Source: Apteryx mantelli (lineage: Eukaryota > Chordata > Aves > Apterygiformes > Apterygidae). Taken from it: 64,000 nucleotides of DNA. Both the position numbers and the translations under genes were made by a program. Shown here one piece after another: positions 17,271 through 28,685 of this stretch (position 1 is its first letter; the number at the start of each line of letters is the position of its first letter). Where the stretch lies: NCBI RefSeq assembly GCF_036417845.1, contig NC_089978.1, positions 136,580,288 to 136,644,287 of the forward strand, given 5' to 3'. The notes under the pieces were generated by a model. It was not told the origin of the DNA and searched no databases. It saw only the letters and a program-made list of their open reading frames with translations.

Positions 17271-20200
17271 CCAAAACCCCAGTCTCACTCAGTCTAATAT
17301 CTCATGGCTTGCAGTGATGAACAAGGCACAAGCTGCATCTGAATAATCATACAACCGCTACCCCAAACTGTTTTCTGCAAAAGTGTCCATCTCTGTGTTC
17401 TCTTGTTACCATCATCTTTACTACAGGTACAATTAGTGATAGCATCCAAAAGATTGCTCAGCAAGTCTGGTGCAAACATGAGCTCTTGCTAGGCCAGCCC
17501 TTCAGAAAACTGCCCCTGTAACTGGATGTGTAGTTTTGGGTGCTTTTCCACGCTCAAGTTAGGTATCCCATTACTGTAAGCACACCTTCATGAGGCCCAC
17601 AGAGCTGCTGGAGAGTTATCCAGCCTATCTACACGCTGGGAACATTATAGTTGCTGAACATGAGCCTGTATTTCTATGCACACAGTTACCAGAATGATCT
17701 TTTGCCATTCAGGCCCTTGTGACACATCCACAGCCCTACGACAACAGACAGTTGCTTTTATCACTTAAGTGGCTCAGATGCAGCCACAGTACCCCCTGAG
17801 AAAGCTCCAACTCTCCAGAGAGATACAGGATAGGTCTTTGATAATGAAGGAGAATCAACAGGATAATGAACAGGAGAAATGGGAGATGGGGCAGTTTTTG
17901 GCACAGTGTGTAAAATTGGACATGACTGCCATCTCCTGGTGCATGGGAATGCATGGCACCCTTTATGAGCATGTCAGCTGAAGGGATATTGTTACTTGCT
18001 GCAAATGGCTCCTGGAGTCCAGCTCTTAACAACACTTAAAACATGCCCATTTAAGAGCAGGACACTTACATCATTCCCACAGCTGCACACAGTATTACTT
18101 CAGGTCAGCACACAGTGTCCTTGGACATCTTATCACAGTAATAAGAAACAGATTACCACTAAACAATGCACACATGTTCCAGGCCCTTACAAATACAAGG
18201 GGGTTTCAAAGTGTGTGTCTCTCCTGCTTCATCTCTCTCCCTCTCTTGCATGCTGGTTCATGGAAACCAGGACAGAAAGGGGCTTCAGGGTCATGGAATC
18301 CAATCCCGTTACTCATCCTTTCCAGGGTTTTAGCCTAGATGCTAACCAACTGGCTGTTGCATAGCCAACATTAATCTTTAGTTCAAATAGTTTTTTATCC
18401 CCTCACTGGTGCTCACCCTTTGGTGTTTCTACAGGCAAAAAAATCATGATTTAAGCATGTATATACTAAGTAATCATGGTGATGGAAATCAAATTTGGTT
18501 CACAAAACAAATATTTCTTTTTCTGTCATGGGACAGTATTTGTTATGCCAGCATCAGCAGGGATAAGCAGAGCCTGCGGAGGGGAAGGGGAAAGGAAGTT
18601 GCTGCAAGATGATAGGTCAGAGAGGAAGGGCAGGAACCACAGCGTGGCAGGGATTTTGAAGGCTGCTTTTGACTTTTAAATCTCTTGCACACTTTTGGGA
18701 TAGGCAGGTTTCCCCTGAGGCTTCTAAACCCTCCTAAGTGATAGATAAACTACCATTGTTGTTGTTGTAGTTATCATTGTTACTACTAAGCACAGTAGCT
18801 GAAGGACTGTTCTAACTTTTGAAGGTATGGGATTAATACTACCTTCAGAGAAGTAATCATCCTGCCTACAAGAGGACTGTCTCCTCACCTCAGCAAATGC
18901 AGGTGGCAACCAAGTTCCAGAGCAGAAAGGACATTGATATCTCCATGCTTTTATGTTGTTATTAATCACAATTAAGATCCAGTCTATACTACAAGGTAGA
19001 ACAATGTTTTTACCTGTCCAAAGGAATAGAAGAAGGTGAGGTGAAACCAACTTCCTTCTGTGGTTACATCCGTGGGATAGTAGTGTGGTAAGCTCACTTT
19101 GGGGCCCTAACATCCCAGTAAGAACACAGCAATGATGCAGCAGATTGCAAGTTCACTCTGGCAGCTAAAATTTGTGTAAAAAAAATTACTGGACTTACTT
19201 TGAACTGGCAGGCTTCTCACTGAACCAGAGATGGTTTGTCCTCCTGCCATCAGTAGAAGTGCTGAGCCTTTCATAAAGGATCATGCACTTTGGCTAATTC
19301 ATTAAAAAATTGGCCACGTACTGCAATTAATACAGGCACTTCCGTACAGCTGAATGACTTGGTAGTGCACAGAAATACCAGCAATGGCAGAACTGTAACC
19401 CATCATGTGGATGGGGATGCCAGAAAGCTCTGCGTCATCACAACCTGAGCTGAGCCATGGTGACAGACTATCCCCAGCCGACTGTGATTCTGAGAGGCTG
19501 GGACTCCAAACTGTGACAGTGTTCACTTGGAAGTCCAGACTGCACTTTGTGTATGACACTAATTCTCATGCTGCCCTCTTCACTGTTTCTGCCTTTGTCA
19601 TGTGTCCTCCTGCTCCCTTAGTGACAGTTCTACACCATATGGGGCCATCATCACTGAAAAGTTCTTGCCTAATGGACTAGGATCATTGCTGAACAAATGA
19701 GCACATCTCTGCCTCGCTTCTCCAGCCCAGGTTACTGTCACTCGTACTGGGGCAGGGCCACAGGACTCTGATCACATTACAGCTGAAGTTGTTACATCTT
19801 CCATAAAATGCCCTCTCTGCTTTTAATTGGCTGCAAGATTTGTCTTCATTTCCTCTCCTAGAACAGCAGTGCAGCTGCATATGCTTCAGAAAGGGCTTGT
19901 GAATACTCAGAAATGACATTTGGCCTAGGAAGAGAGAGCTGGAGCCTCAGAGTGTGTCAGCCAAGAGGTATTCCAACTTCTCACTCTGTTCTTTCTCTTC
20001 CCTAGTAGTTCACTTTCCAGGAACTGTTGTTACTGTTTTTTCCCTTTCAGACTTATTAGTCCCTCTCAGAAGAGGGACAAACAGACAAGAGATTGGGTAG
20101 AAAAACAGATAATTATAGGGGACAACAAATGAAAATATTTGTTTGGGGATGAGAGTCTACAAGTCAAAAATGTAAATATAGGGAGCTGGAAGGGGACATA

Positions 20201-22568
20201 CAGTGGCACGTCCATGCACAGAACCCACTGCTCCCTGAAAATGTCCGAGGAGTCAATAGACACTATCCACTATTGCTCTGACTGAGAAAAGATGAGGGAA
20301 CAGGAGCAGATGCAACCGCTTCCAGGATGTGTGTCCAAAAATCATTAGGCTGCATACCTGCCTCACATTCTTACCAGTGCTGACCTACTATTATTAATCC
20401 CAGAGGCATTTCTCACAGCCTGAAGAGAATTTTACCTACTGTGCCAGCTCTCTGGAGAAGCCACACTGGACAATGCTGCAGACATCCATTTTGAATGAAA
20501 CCCAAGGAGTACAGTGTTACAAATGCATCTCCTTCCCTCTGGCCTCTCATTTTCTTCCTCTTTCACTAATCATTTCATCCTGTGTTGCTCTGCTGTATTT
20601 CCTGACTCCAGCTTTTCTCCTTTGGTCACCATCCCACCCTCATTCAAGGCTCTGTGGTCTGGGGATAAACAGTTGAGTGTTAGCTGAAGTTCACAGGGAG
20701 AATCAGGCACATTTCAGTGTGCTAGAAACAATTTCTCTGTCCCACAGTAAAGGCACTATTCCCTACCTTGCCTGCAGGAAAGATATTTCATGACAGTAGC
20801 TCCAGTGATGTGGGTCTTGGACTGCCAGGAGCAAAGCTGTAGGATTCACAACAGACCCTCAGACAACACTGCAGGAAAAGCAGTTAATTTGGAGCTGGTC
20901 ACCATGTTTCTGTTACAGGGTCGGAGGCAATGTGGGGAAAGACCTTACCGGGCTATGGGTCCTTTCCTGTTTACGACAACGCAGTTGACACAGCCCCACC
21001 TTCTGGACCACCCCTTCACATAGTGCTACTTACAGAAGGCCCCTTATCTCTCTCTTGGGTCTTCTCAAGCCAGTTCTCTCCCATTAGCCTACCTTTCGCT
21101 CCTAATTATTCAAGTCTCACTTCATCCCCAAGCAATGTCATCATCCTACTGCAAAGAACTGGACCATCCAACTTGCCATCTTCCTCCAGAGACTTGGAGT
21201 TTTAAGTACACTGAGGTCAGACCTTTACAAAGTCAAATTCTGACTGTATGTTTATTCTGAGGTACAGAAACACAGCCACACCTGCCACCATTTTTAAATT
21301 GTTTCTTATGAAATAGCAACTTTTAAGCAATTCTCACATTGCTATGTGTAAAGCCTCCTCTGTGCTATGCAAGGTTGTGAGGGAGACCTATGATGCTTGA
21401 ATAATTATAGCAAGAGGTATGGATGAGTCTTCACATCTTGTAGATTTTCTTAAAGTTACTTAGTAAAAGATTTCCATTTTGTGACAGCCATGGATGATAC
21501 ACATAGTTGCATCATTTTACACCCTTGTGATTTTTAGATTCTCCCAAGTGGCTCAACTAACTTCTCTAGCATAATGAAGTTTCAAAGAAGTCAGACACAA
21601 ATGGAGATATTTGAAGATATATGTGTTGATGAGGATCCAAGCCATTTGCCACATGACACAGCAGACCAGTAATTTACAAGTACAGGTTTATGCTGCTGAG
21701 TGGTTACAGACTTTAGCATACTCAACTATATGTTAAATGAGTGATTTAGTGCCTCACTAAGGAACCAAACAGGTAGTACTAGGATGGCCAGAGAGAAAGC
21801 ATGTAACATCCAGCCTCAGGACCTGGACAGTGGGGAAGAAAACCAGTCATGCTGTAGATAGGAATAACTACTTGGAGCAATTTTATTTGGCTAGTGCAGG
21901 CGACACTTCTCAGACAGCTGCTCTCTACTTTAGATACTGCCTAAGACAGCAGGGGCTGGAGCTGCTTCCTCAGCCTGCAACATTTCTGGCTCTCTTAATT
22001 GTCTGCTAAACATTTGGAGACCTCGACATGGTCAAAGGATGCTATAACCATTAATCAGTTAGAAGACATAGACATGGCATCCACTAGTTCCTGCCTTATT
22101 CTTCAGACAGTTATTTGTGTCTGTCACGTTGCAACTCCTAAAGGGCCAGCAGCACATTCCCTGGTAGCCTGGGGGGATCACACACTGAGCCACCTGCTTG
22201 GAGGGGCTGGGAATCATGACACTTTGAGCTCCCAACCTGTCTTTCAACATTCAGATGTTTTGTACTATTGCCAGTGCAAACTGAAAACTAGCTATGCCAA
22301 GCACAACTGTATCTTCTTTTTGCCTTCTGCCTGTTGAGACGCATCAGAGTTTTCAATAACTCCTACCACTAATCCACTCAGCGTTCCTGCTGGAAAAGTA
22401 GTAGTTTGCAATAGCAAAATTTTTACAGTTCTGCCAATATTCTCCCAGTTTGCAAGGAACAGCTGGGACTCCAGAGTATGGAATTACAAGGGAAGGATGT
22501 GCACCATTGAAACTAACAGCAGGAACTGAGCAAGAAAAGCAAAGTTTTCACAAAGCTGATATTTTCCC
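17271..22568. other. Intergenic, no gene seen
   Basis: Short overlapping frames only, none with a recognisable motif. The segment at about 18260-18335 faintly resembles an old LINE tail but is too diverged to call. I see no RNA gene. Confidence 0.6.
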
Positions 22569-22574
22569 TTTATT
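22569..22574 (-). terminator. AATAAA on the - strand after the unrecognised frame
   Basis: The + strand TTTATT reads AATAAA on the - strand, 178 bp beyond the stop of the 155-codon frame. Only meaningful if that frame is real. Confidence 0.3.
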
Positions 22575-22621
22575 CTGTTCTTTCCACATGGTTAGAAAAA
22601 ATAGTCAGAATAAAACTTTAA

Positions 22622-22737
22622 AATGCAGTAGTATTAACCTCAATAATAAATTTGTATCATATAGTATTAATATATAATAAAAACAGTAATATAATAGTAA
22701 CATCAAATAATAGTAATATAATAGCATAAATTATTTT
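22622..22737. repeat. AT-rich simple sequence
   Basis: Imperfect repeats of AATAATAGTAATATAATAG-type units made almost wholly of A and T. The block lies between the end of the unrecognised - strand reading frame and its candidate poly(A) signal. Confidence 0.7.
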
Positions 22738-22751
22738 TGAAACATACACAC

Positions 22752-23248
22752 TTAGCCATAAAAGTGATCTTCATAGGAAATTCTGAAAAAATAATGCATT
22801 GTTCTGATTAAGTCTTTGGAATGGATCAGGACATGAAAAATATTTCTTGCCGGCCTCTCAAGATAGTATTCACAGAATCTGTTTGTAGCATCAGCAGATA
22901 TGAAAGGCTTGATCCTGGGACCCAGGCCCCATCTCCAGCTGACTTTCAGGAGGCCTTCTAAAGAACCAGAGCCCAGTGTCCTTGCTGCCTGGCTGTACCA
23001 TTGAAACTTCCTGGTGGCTTCTCTTGCATGTTCCTTCTGCTTTGCCCAATACTTAGCAATGATCAGCAAGTGATATGTGACTCTCTTGGTGGCAGTATGA
23101 AACTCATAGTTCAAGGCTGTAATCAGAATGACTGCCAGGGTTTGGCTTTTCCAGTATTGTAAATAAGGCTGTGATGTATAAAGTGAACTGGAAAGTATGC
23201 TGCTGATGCTTGTGGGCATTCAAAGCTTGTCAACAATGGAGGAATACC
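22752..23248 (-). CDS. Unrecognised 155-codon reading frame, possible terminal exon
   Basis: I do not recognise this protein. The frame runs 23219 to 22752, starting right after an in-frame TGA, with a weak start context. It encodes a mixed-composition, non-repetitive polypeptide: a hydrophobic stretch near residues 25-40 (LAVILITALNY), a basic helix-like part (KYWAKQKEHAREATRKF), a Gly/Trp-rich middle (VSWRWGLGPRIKPF) and a C-terminal EYYLERPARNIF. A good pyrimidine tract plus AG (exon from 23248) precedes it, and AATAAA on the same strand (22569-22574) lies about 180 bp after the stop. Frames of this length are expected by chance about once in a window this size, so it may be noise. Confidence 0.28.
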
Positions 23249-23551
23249 CTAGACAGAAGAGAGAAAAAAGAACATTAAAAACTATATGCTATAAGCTTAA
23301 GGTTTTCTCTTCAGAGTTGTCCAGATTTTGAAAATACAGCATCTTTTCCAAGAGATCACTTCTATCCACCTTCAGCATGTCAGAGAGCCTCCCTTGGGAC
23401 ACAGCTTTCCAGACAACAGTGTAACATCCCAGTATTTACAGTGCAGTATAAATCCCTCCTAGAAAGACAGATCATTCAGAAACAGAAGTATTTCAAAAGT
23501 GGCAAATTGCATAGCTGAATCCAGGGAAAGTGGAACTAGATCCTGTAGAAA

Positions 23552-24065
23552 GACAGAATTTTGGGGGTTAGAAAAGACCTCCATAGGTCTCTAGTTCAAC
23601 AACCTGCTTGCAGCATGGCTAACTCCAAAGCTAGATCAGGTTGCTCAGGGCATTTTTCAAGAAACTGCTGAATATTTCCAGAGATGGAGACCTGACAGTC
23701 TCTGGGCACCTGTTCCAGCACAGCACCTCTCTCAGAGGGACAGTTTTTTCCTGTTGTCCAATTGGAATTTCCCCTGTTGCAGCTTGTGCCTGTTGCCTCT
23801 TGTCTTCCATCTGTGCAACTTTGAGATGAGACTGGGTAGTGGGGAACTGCAACTAGATCCCACTTAGTCTGCTCCAGGCTGAACAAACACAGTTCTCTCA
23901 GCCTCTCCTTGTACAGCAAGTGCTCCAGCCCCCTGACTGTCTTAGTGGCTTTCCACTGGACTCTCTCCAATTTTTTAATGTCTTTCTGTCCTGGGGAGCC
24001 CAGAATGTGACACAACAGTCTGCACATTTATCTGGAACATGTGTTAGACTCACTCTCCTCATTAC
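23552..24065 (-). mobile_element. Old CR1 LINE 3' fragment
   Basis: The - strand encodes a decayed CR1 ORF2 C-terminus with [20 protein letters not shown] and [13 protein letters not shown]. It is followed by a diverged CR1 3'UTR ending near 23552 in AGAAAAGACCTCCATAGGTC-type sequence. Greater divergence than the 26-kb copy implies an older insertion. No intact frame remains. Confidence 0.88.
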
Positions 24066-26304
24066 ACTTCTGCAAGCAAGGGGACTCGTTCTGCCCCGAG
24101 AATTGTGTGAGCTGGAAGTGGTCAAGATAAACAAGGAGACATACCTGAAATGTGCTTTTCAGCAGAATTAATACAATGGGGCTGGGTGTTCACAAGCATC
24201 GACCACATAGACCTTCCCATTCATTTTGTGGGGAGTTGCTGGTTAGTCAGAGCTACTGATAACTGAGCCCTATCCCCCTTCATTTTAGGGCTGGCTTGAG
24301 TTTTGCTGAAACAGCAAAGCAGTTGAGCAGGTGCTTAACTTTCAGCATGAGTAATCCAGCCAACATGAATCTGTGGTAATCAGTGAGGTTGCCAGGGACA
24401 CAGGGAGGGACAGGTCATTTGTGAGCTGGCTGTTTGAAACCAAGACCTGAAGGCCAAATTCAGCTGGTCCTGTTGCCTAGGGAACAAGGCTGAGTGCTGT
24501 CTCTGCTGTGGTTTGCCTGCAGTCACAAGCACGTAGCAAGACAGCTCTTTTGAGCTGCCTGATAAGTGTCATGCTATGAATTTGGTGGCGAGTGATCTGC
24601 TATATTATTTAATCTCAGACATTAGGATACTCAGAAAGACTCAAAGCTGAGGGGAATTCTCTCCAGAACAGCTTCATTGCATTGACTACTTTGTCAGATT
24701 AGCTGACTGACTGGATAATGTGACTGGGTGCATATCTTGTTAACTGGACTTCTTATTCAGACAATTAGGATTAGAAATGTCAGGTCCTGAGGTATTAAAA
24801 GAGCTATATAAACTTGGGAGTGGGCAGAACTGAAATGAAGTCTAATGCTTAACTTTTCCTCAGTCAGAAATTAAACAAGACTTTTATAGCATCCTACAAA
24901 TAGGTTAGCTTTCCTCCTTCTAGATGTTACGTTTCAGTTTGTTAGTTCTATGCTTTCCTTCCTCTAGCTTCTGTTGTCCACTCTGCTCATCCCCCTTCTA
25001 CATATAGGGGACAGTTCAAGCAAGAACTGCCTTGCCCCACAAAGTATGGCTGAGCCAAGTATTTAACTGCAGTCCTGATCTTCTCTCCTGTTCAGTGGAT
25101 CATCTTCTCTTTCACGTACAGTGGGACATCAGACCATACAAATAACTTCTGTAGTTGTATAAATTGCATGAAACAGCTGTTAAAGACCACAGTTCTCAGT
25201 CATATGATAATCTTATATGTAAGTTCTGATCCTGAAACTGAATCCACCCAGCTGGGCTTGTGAATTTGCTCAGAACCTCATTGAAATCAGTGGCCCTGTC
25301 CTGACGGGCAAAAAGAGAGTGTGCTTGAATAATGTTTACTCAGCTGAATGAGGTGTCAGGACGAAATAGCTCCAGTAAGCTGCAGGCTAGCATGCTTGAA
25401 GCTGATCCATTTTAAGAGTTGAAATAATTTACCCTTTCCTAGTATAAAACTGTGAATGGTGCTGAATCTCTTCTCTTCTCCTGGACACAAAGGCACAATG
25501 TTAGCAGCATAATTCTTGCCAACTTCTCGCCCATTTGGCTCTCTTTTCATGCAGCACTAAGCCCATGCCTATTTCTCCTACAATAGTTCCTGGTAACATC
25601 ATTGCCAGGATCCCCCAAATCTCATTTTCTTAGGATTTTGCATTATTTTTTGCTTTCAACCTTTTTTTTCCAAGCTGTCTACTAACCAAAAGGGTATGAG
25701 AGAGCTCTATCCAGTTCAAAATGATTTATGAAGAGAAGCTCCAGGGCCAATAATCATCTTCTCCATGTTCGTATGCAACAAATTTTTTCAACAGTAACTG
25801 TAATGTGAGAAAAGAAATATCCAGTCACTCCTGATGAAAGCAATACCCAGTTCTTTCTTGGAGAATATGTCATTGAGAAACTCCTTTCTCAGTAAGAAGA
25901 CAGTAAAGGACAGGAGAATGTTGTTTATATAAGGGTATTCATGCAAGGGGCCAACAATGACCTGCAACTACACACATATGTTGGTGGAAAGAGGAACTAA
26001 AACTGTACAAATAGCAACATATCTAAAAAAGGGGAATTGCCAGACAGAGAGATCATTAAAGTGGTAATTGCCAGGGAAATCATAAGGGCATAGGCCAGAG
26101 AACCTTGGCTGAGGTAATCAAGGCTAGTTATTTCTTTTGTAGAAACCCATATATGGCAAGCTTAAGAATATAAGAACTCTCCAGTTCGTTTTACTGAAGG
26201 GAATGGAGTTAATTTCTTTAGAATTAAGATACTAAAGGGGCTTTTCCATAATTCTTAGCACTCTAAGATTATGAAATAAACATAGCCCAATTAAATTTCA
26301 GCAG
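24066..26304. other. Intergenic, no gene seen
   Basis: AT-rich sequence with only short chance frames. I identify no exon, RNA gene or transposon in it. Confidence 0.6.
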
Positions 26305-28685
26305 GAATCACAGAATCACAGAATCACAGAATCGCTGAGGTTGGAAGGGACCTCTGGAGATCATCTAGTCCAACCCCCCTGCTCAAGCAGGGTCACCTAG
26401 AGCACATTGCACAGGATTGCATCCAGGCGCGTTTTGAATATCTCCAGAGAAGGAGACTCCACCACCTCTCGGGGCAACCTCTTCCAGTGCTCTGTCACCC
26501 TCACAGTGAAAAAGTTTTTCCTCATGTTCAGATGGAAGTGTCTGTGTTTCAGTTTGTGCCCATTGCCTCGCGTCCTGTCGCTCGGCACCACTGAAAAGAG
26601 TCTGGTCCCATCCTCTCGACACCCTCCCTTCAGATACTTGTACACGTTGATAAGATCTCCTCTCAGCCTTCTCTTCTCCAAGCTAAACAGGCCAAGCTCT
26701 CTCAGCCTTTCCTCATAAGAGAGATGCTCCAGTCCCCTAATCATCTTTGTGGCCCTTCGCTGGACTTGCTCCAGTAGTGCCACATCCCTCTTGTACTGAG
26801 GAGCCCAGAACTGGACGCAGTACTCCACATGTGGCCTCACCAGGGCTGAGTAGAGGGGGAGTATCACCTCCCTCGACCTGCTGGCAACACTCTTTCTGAT
26901 GCAGCCCAGCATACCATTGGCCTTCTTGGCCACAAGGGCACATTGCTGCCTCATGCTTAACTTGGTGTCCACCAGCACTCCCAGGTCCTTCTCCGCAGAG
27001 CTGCTTTCCAGCAGGTCAACCGCCAACCTGTACTGGTGCATGGGGTTATTCCTCCCCAGGTGCAGGACTCTGCACTTGCCTTTGTTGAACTTCATGAGGT
27101 TCCTCTCCGCCCACCTCTCCAGCCTGTCCAAGTCTCTTTGAATGGCAGCACAGCCCTCTGGTGTATCAGCCACTCCTCCCAGTTTTGTATCATCAGCAAA
27201 CTTGCTGAGGGTGCACTCTGTGCCTTCATCCAGGTCATTGATGAAGAAGTTGAACAAGACTGGACCCAGTACTGACCCCTGGGGGACACCGCTAGCTACA
27301 GGCCTCCAACTAGACTCTGTGCCACTGATCACAACTCTCTGAGCTCTGCCATTCAGCCAGTTCTCAATCCACCTCACTGTCCACTCATCTAACCCACACT
27401 TCCTGAGCTTGTCTATGAGGATGCTATGGGAGACAGTGTCAAAAGCCTTGCTGAAGTCTAGGTAGACAACATCCACTGCTCTCCCCTCATCTACCCAGCC
27501 AGTCATTCCATCATAGAAGGCTATCAGATTGGTTAGGCATGATTTCCCCTTGGTGAAGCCATGCTGACTACTCCTGATCACCTTCTTTTCCTCCACATGC
27601 TTAGAGATGGCTTCCAGGATGAGCTGCTCCATCACCTTTCCAGGGATGGAGGTGAGGCTGACTGGCCTGTAGTTTCCTGGGTCCTCCTTCTTGCCCTTTT
27701 TGAAGACTGGGGTGACATTGGCTTTCTTCCAGTCCTCGGGCACATCTCCTGTTCTCCATGACCTTTCAAAGATGATGGAGAGTGGCTTAGCAATAATGTC
27801 CGCCAGCTCCCTCAGCACTCGTGGGTGCATCCCATCAGGGCCCATGGATTTGTGGGTGTCAAGTTTGCTTAAATGATCTCTAACCCACTCCTCCTCCACC
27901 AAGGGAAAGTCTTCCTCTCTCCAGACTTTCTCTCTTGCCTCCAGGATCTGGGGTTCCTGAGGGCTGGCCTGAGCAGTAAAGACTGAAGCAAAGAAGGCAT
28001 TAAGTAACTCTGCCTTCTCTGCATCATTCGTCACCAGGGCACCCACCCCATTCAGCAAAGGGCCCACATTTTCCCTAGTCTTCCTCTTACTGCTGATGTA
28101 TTTGAAGAAGCCCTTCTTGCTGTCCTTGACATCTCTAGCCAGATTTAATTCCAAATGGGCCTTAGCCTTCCTCATCGCATCCCTGCATACTCTGACAACG
28201 TGCCTATATTCCTCCCAAGTGGCCTGTCCCCCTTTCCACTTTCTGTAGACTTCCTTCTTCTGGTTGAGTTTTGCCAGGAGCTCCTTGCTCATCCATGCAG
28301 CTCTCCTGCCTCCTTTGCTTGACTTCCTACTCATAGGGATGCACCGCTCTTGAGCCTGGAAGAAGTGATGTTTGAATATTAACCAGCTCTCTTGAACACT
28401 CCTTCCTTCTAGGGCCCTCACCCATGGGATTCCTCCAAGTAGGTCCCTGAAGAGGCCAAAGTTTGCTCTCCTGAAGTCCAGGGTTGCGATCCTACTTGGT
28501 GCCCTGCTGCCTCCTCGCAGGATCCTGAACTCCACCATCTCATGGTCACTGCAGCCAAGGCGGCCCCCAACCTTCACATCTTCCACCAGTCCTTCTTTGT
28601 TTGTTAGTACGAGGTCCAGCAGCACACCTCTCCTTGTTGGCTCCTCCACCACCTGTGTCAAGAAGTTGTCACCAATGCTCTGCAG
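26305..28685 (-). mobile_element. 5'-truncated CR1 LINE with an open RT frame
   Basis: The 3' end carries three tandem copies of the 8-bp tail unit (ATTCTGTG on the - strand, 26305-26333) and a clean avian CR1 3'UTR. Homology to CR1 stops abruptly near 28685 inside the endonuclease domain, the usual result of incomplete reverse transcription. The low divergence and open frame suggest it is younger than the 12.8-17.3 kb copy. It cannot move on its own, since ORF1, the 5'UTR and most of the endonuclease are missing. Confidence 0.96.
26397..28661 (-). CDS. CR1 ORF2 protein, partial: end of endonuclease plus reverse transcriptase
   Basis: This 754-codon frame has no internal stop. Residues 1-50 are the last part of the APE-type endonuclease ([26 protein letters not shown]). 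Next come a linker, the RT fingers ([20 protein letters not shown]) and RT motif A ([18 protein letters not shown], with a catalytic Asp). RT motif B is [11 protein letters not shown] and motif C is FADDTK, with the Asp pair. The thumb and C-terminal domain end in [19 protein letters not shown]. The nominal start Met is not the native start, because the true N-terminus is lost to 5' truncation. There is no promoter of its own, so expression would need read-through from flanking DNA. Confidence 0.93.
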   Translation of the reverse strand: MTQVVEEPTRRGVLLDLVLTNKEGLVEDVKVGGRLGCSDHEMVEFRILRGGSRAPSRIATLDFRRANFGLFRDLLGGIPWVRALEGRSVQESWLIFKHHFFQAQERCIPMSRKSSKGGRRAAWMSKELLAKLNQKKEVYRKWKGGQATWEEYRHVVRVCRDAMRKAKAHLELNLARDVKDSKKGFFKYISSKRKTRENVGPLLNGVGALVTNDAEKAELLNAFFASVFTAQASPQEPQILEAREKVWREEDFPLVEEEWVRDHLSKLDTHKSMGPDGMHPRVLRELADIIAKPLSIIFERSWRTGDVPEDWKKANVTPVFKKGKKEDPGNYRPVSLTSIPGKVMEQLILEAISKHVEEKKVIRSSQHGFTKGKSCLTNLIAFYDGMTGWVDEGRAVDVVYLDFSKAFDTVSHSILIDKLRKCGLDEWTVRWIENWLNGRAQRVVISGTESSWRPVASGVPQGSVLGPVLFNFFINDLDEGTECTLSKFADDTKLGGVADTPEGCAAIQRDLDRLERWAERNLMKFNKGKCRVLHLGRNNPMHQYRLAVDLLESSSAEKDLGVLVDTKLSMRQQCALVAKKANGMLGCIRKSVASRSREVILPLYSALVRPHVEYCVQFWAPQYKRDVALLEQVQRRATKMIRGLEHLSYEERLRELGLFSLEKRRLRGDLINVYKYLKGGCREDGTRLFSVVPSDRTRGNGHKLKHRHFHLNMRKNFFTVRVTEHWKRLPREVVESPSLEIFKTRLDAILCNVL

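Noticed and set aside
18260-18335. Possible old CR1-like tail (GGGTCATGGAATCCAATCCC)
   Set aside because: Only a short, diverged resemblance, with no adjacent ORF2 or tail units to confirm it.
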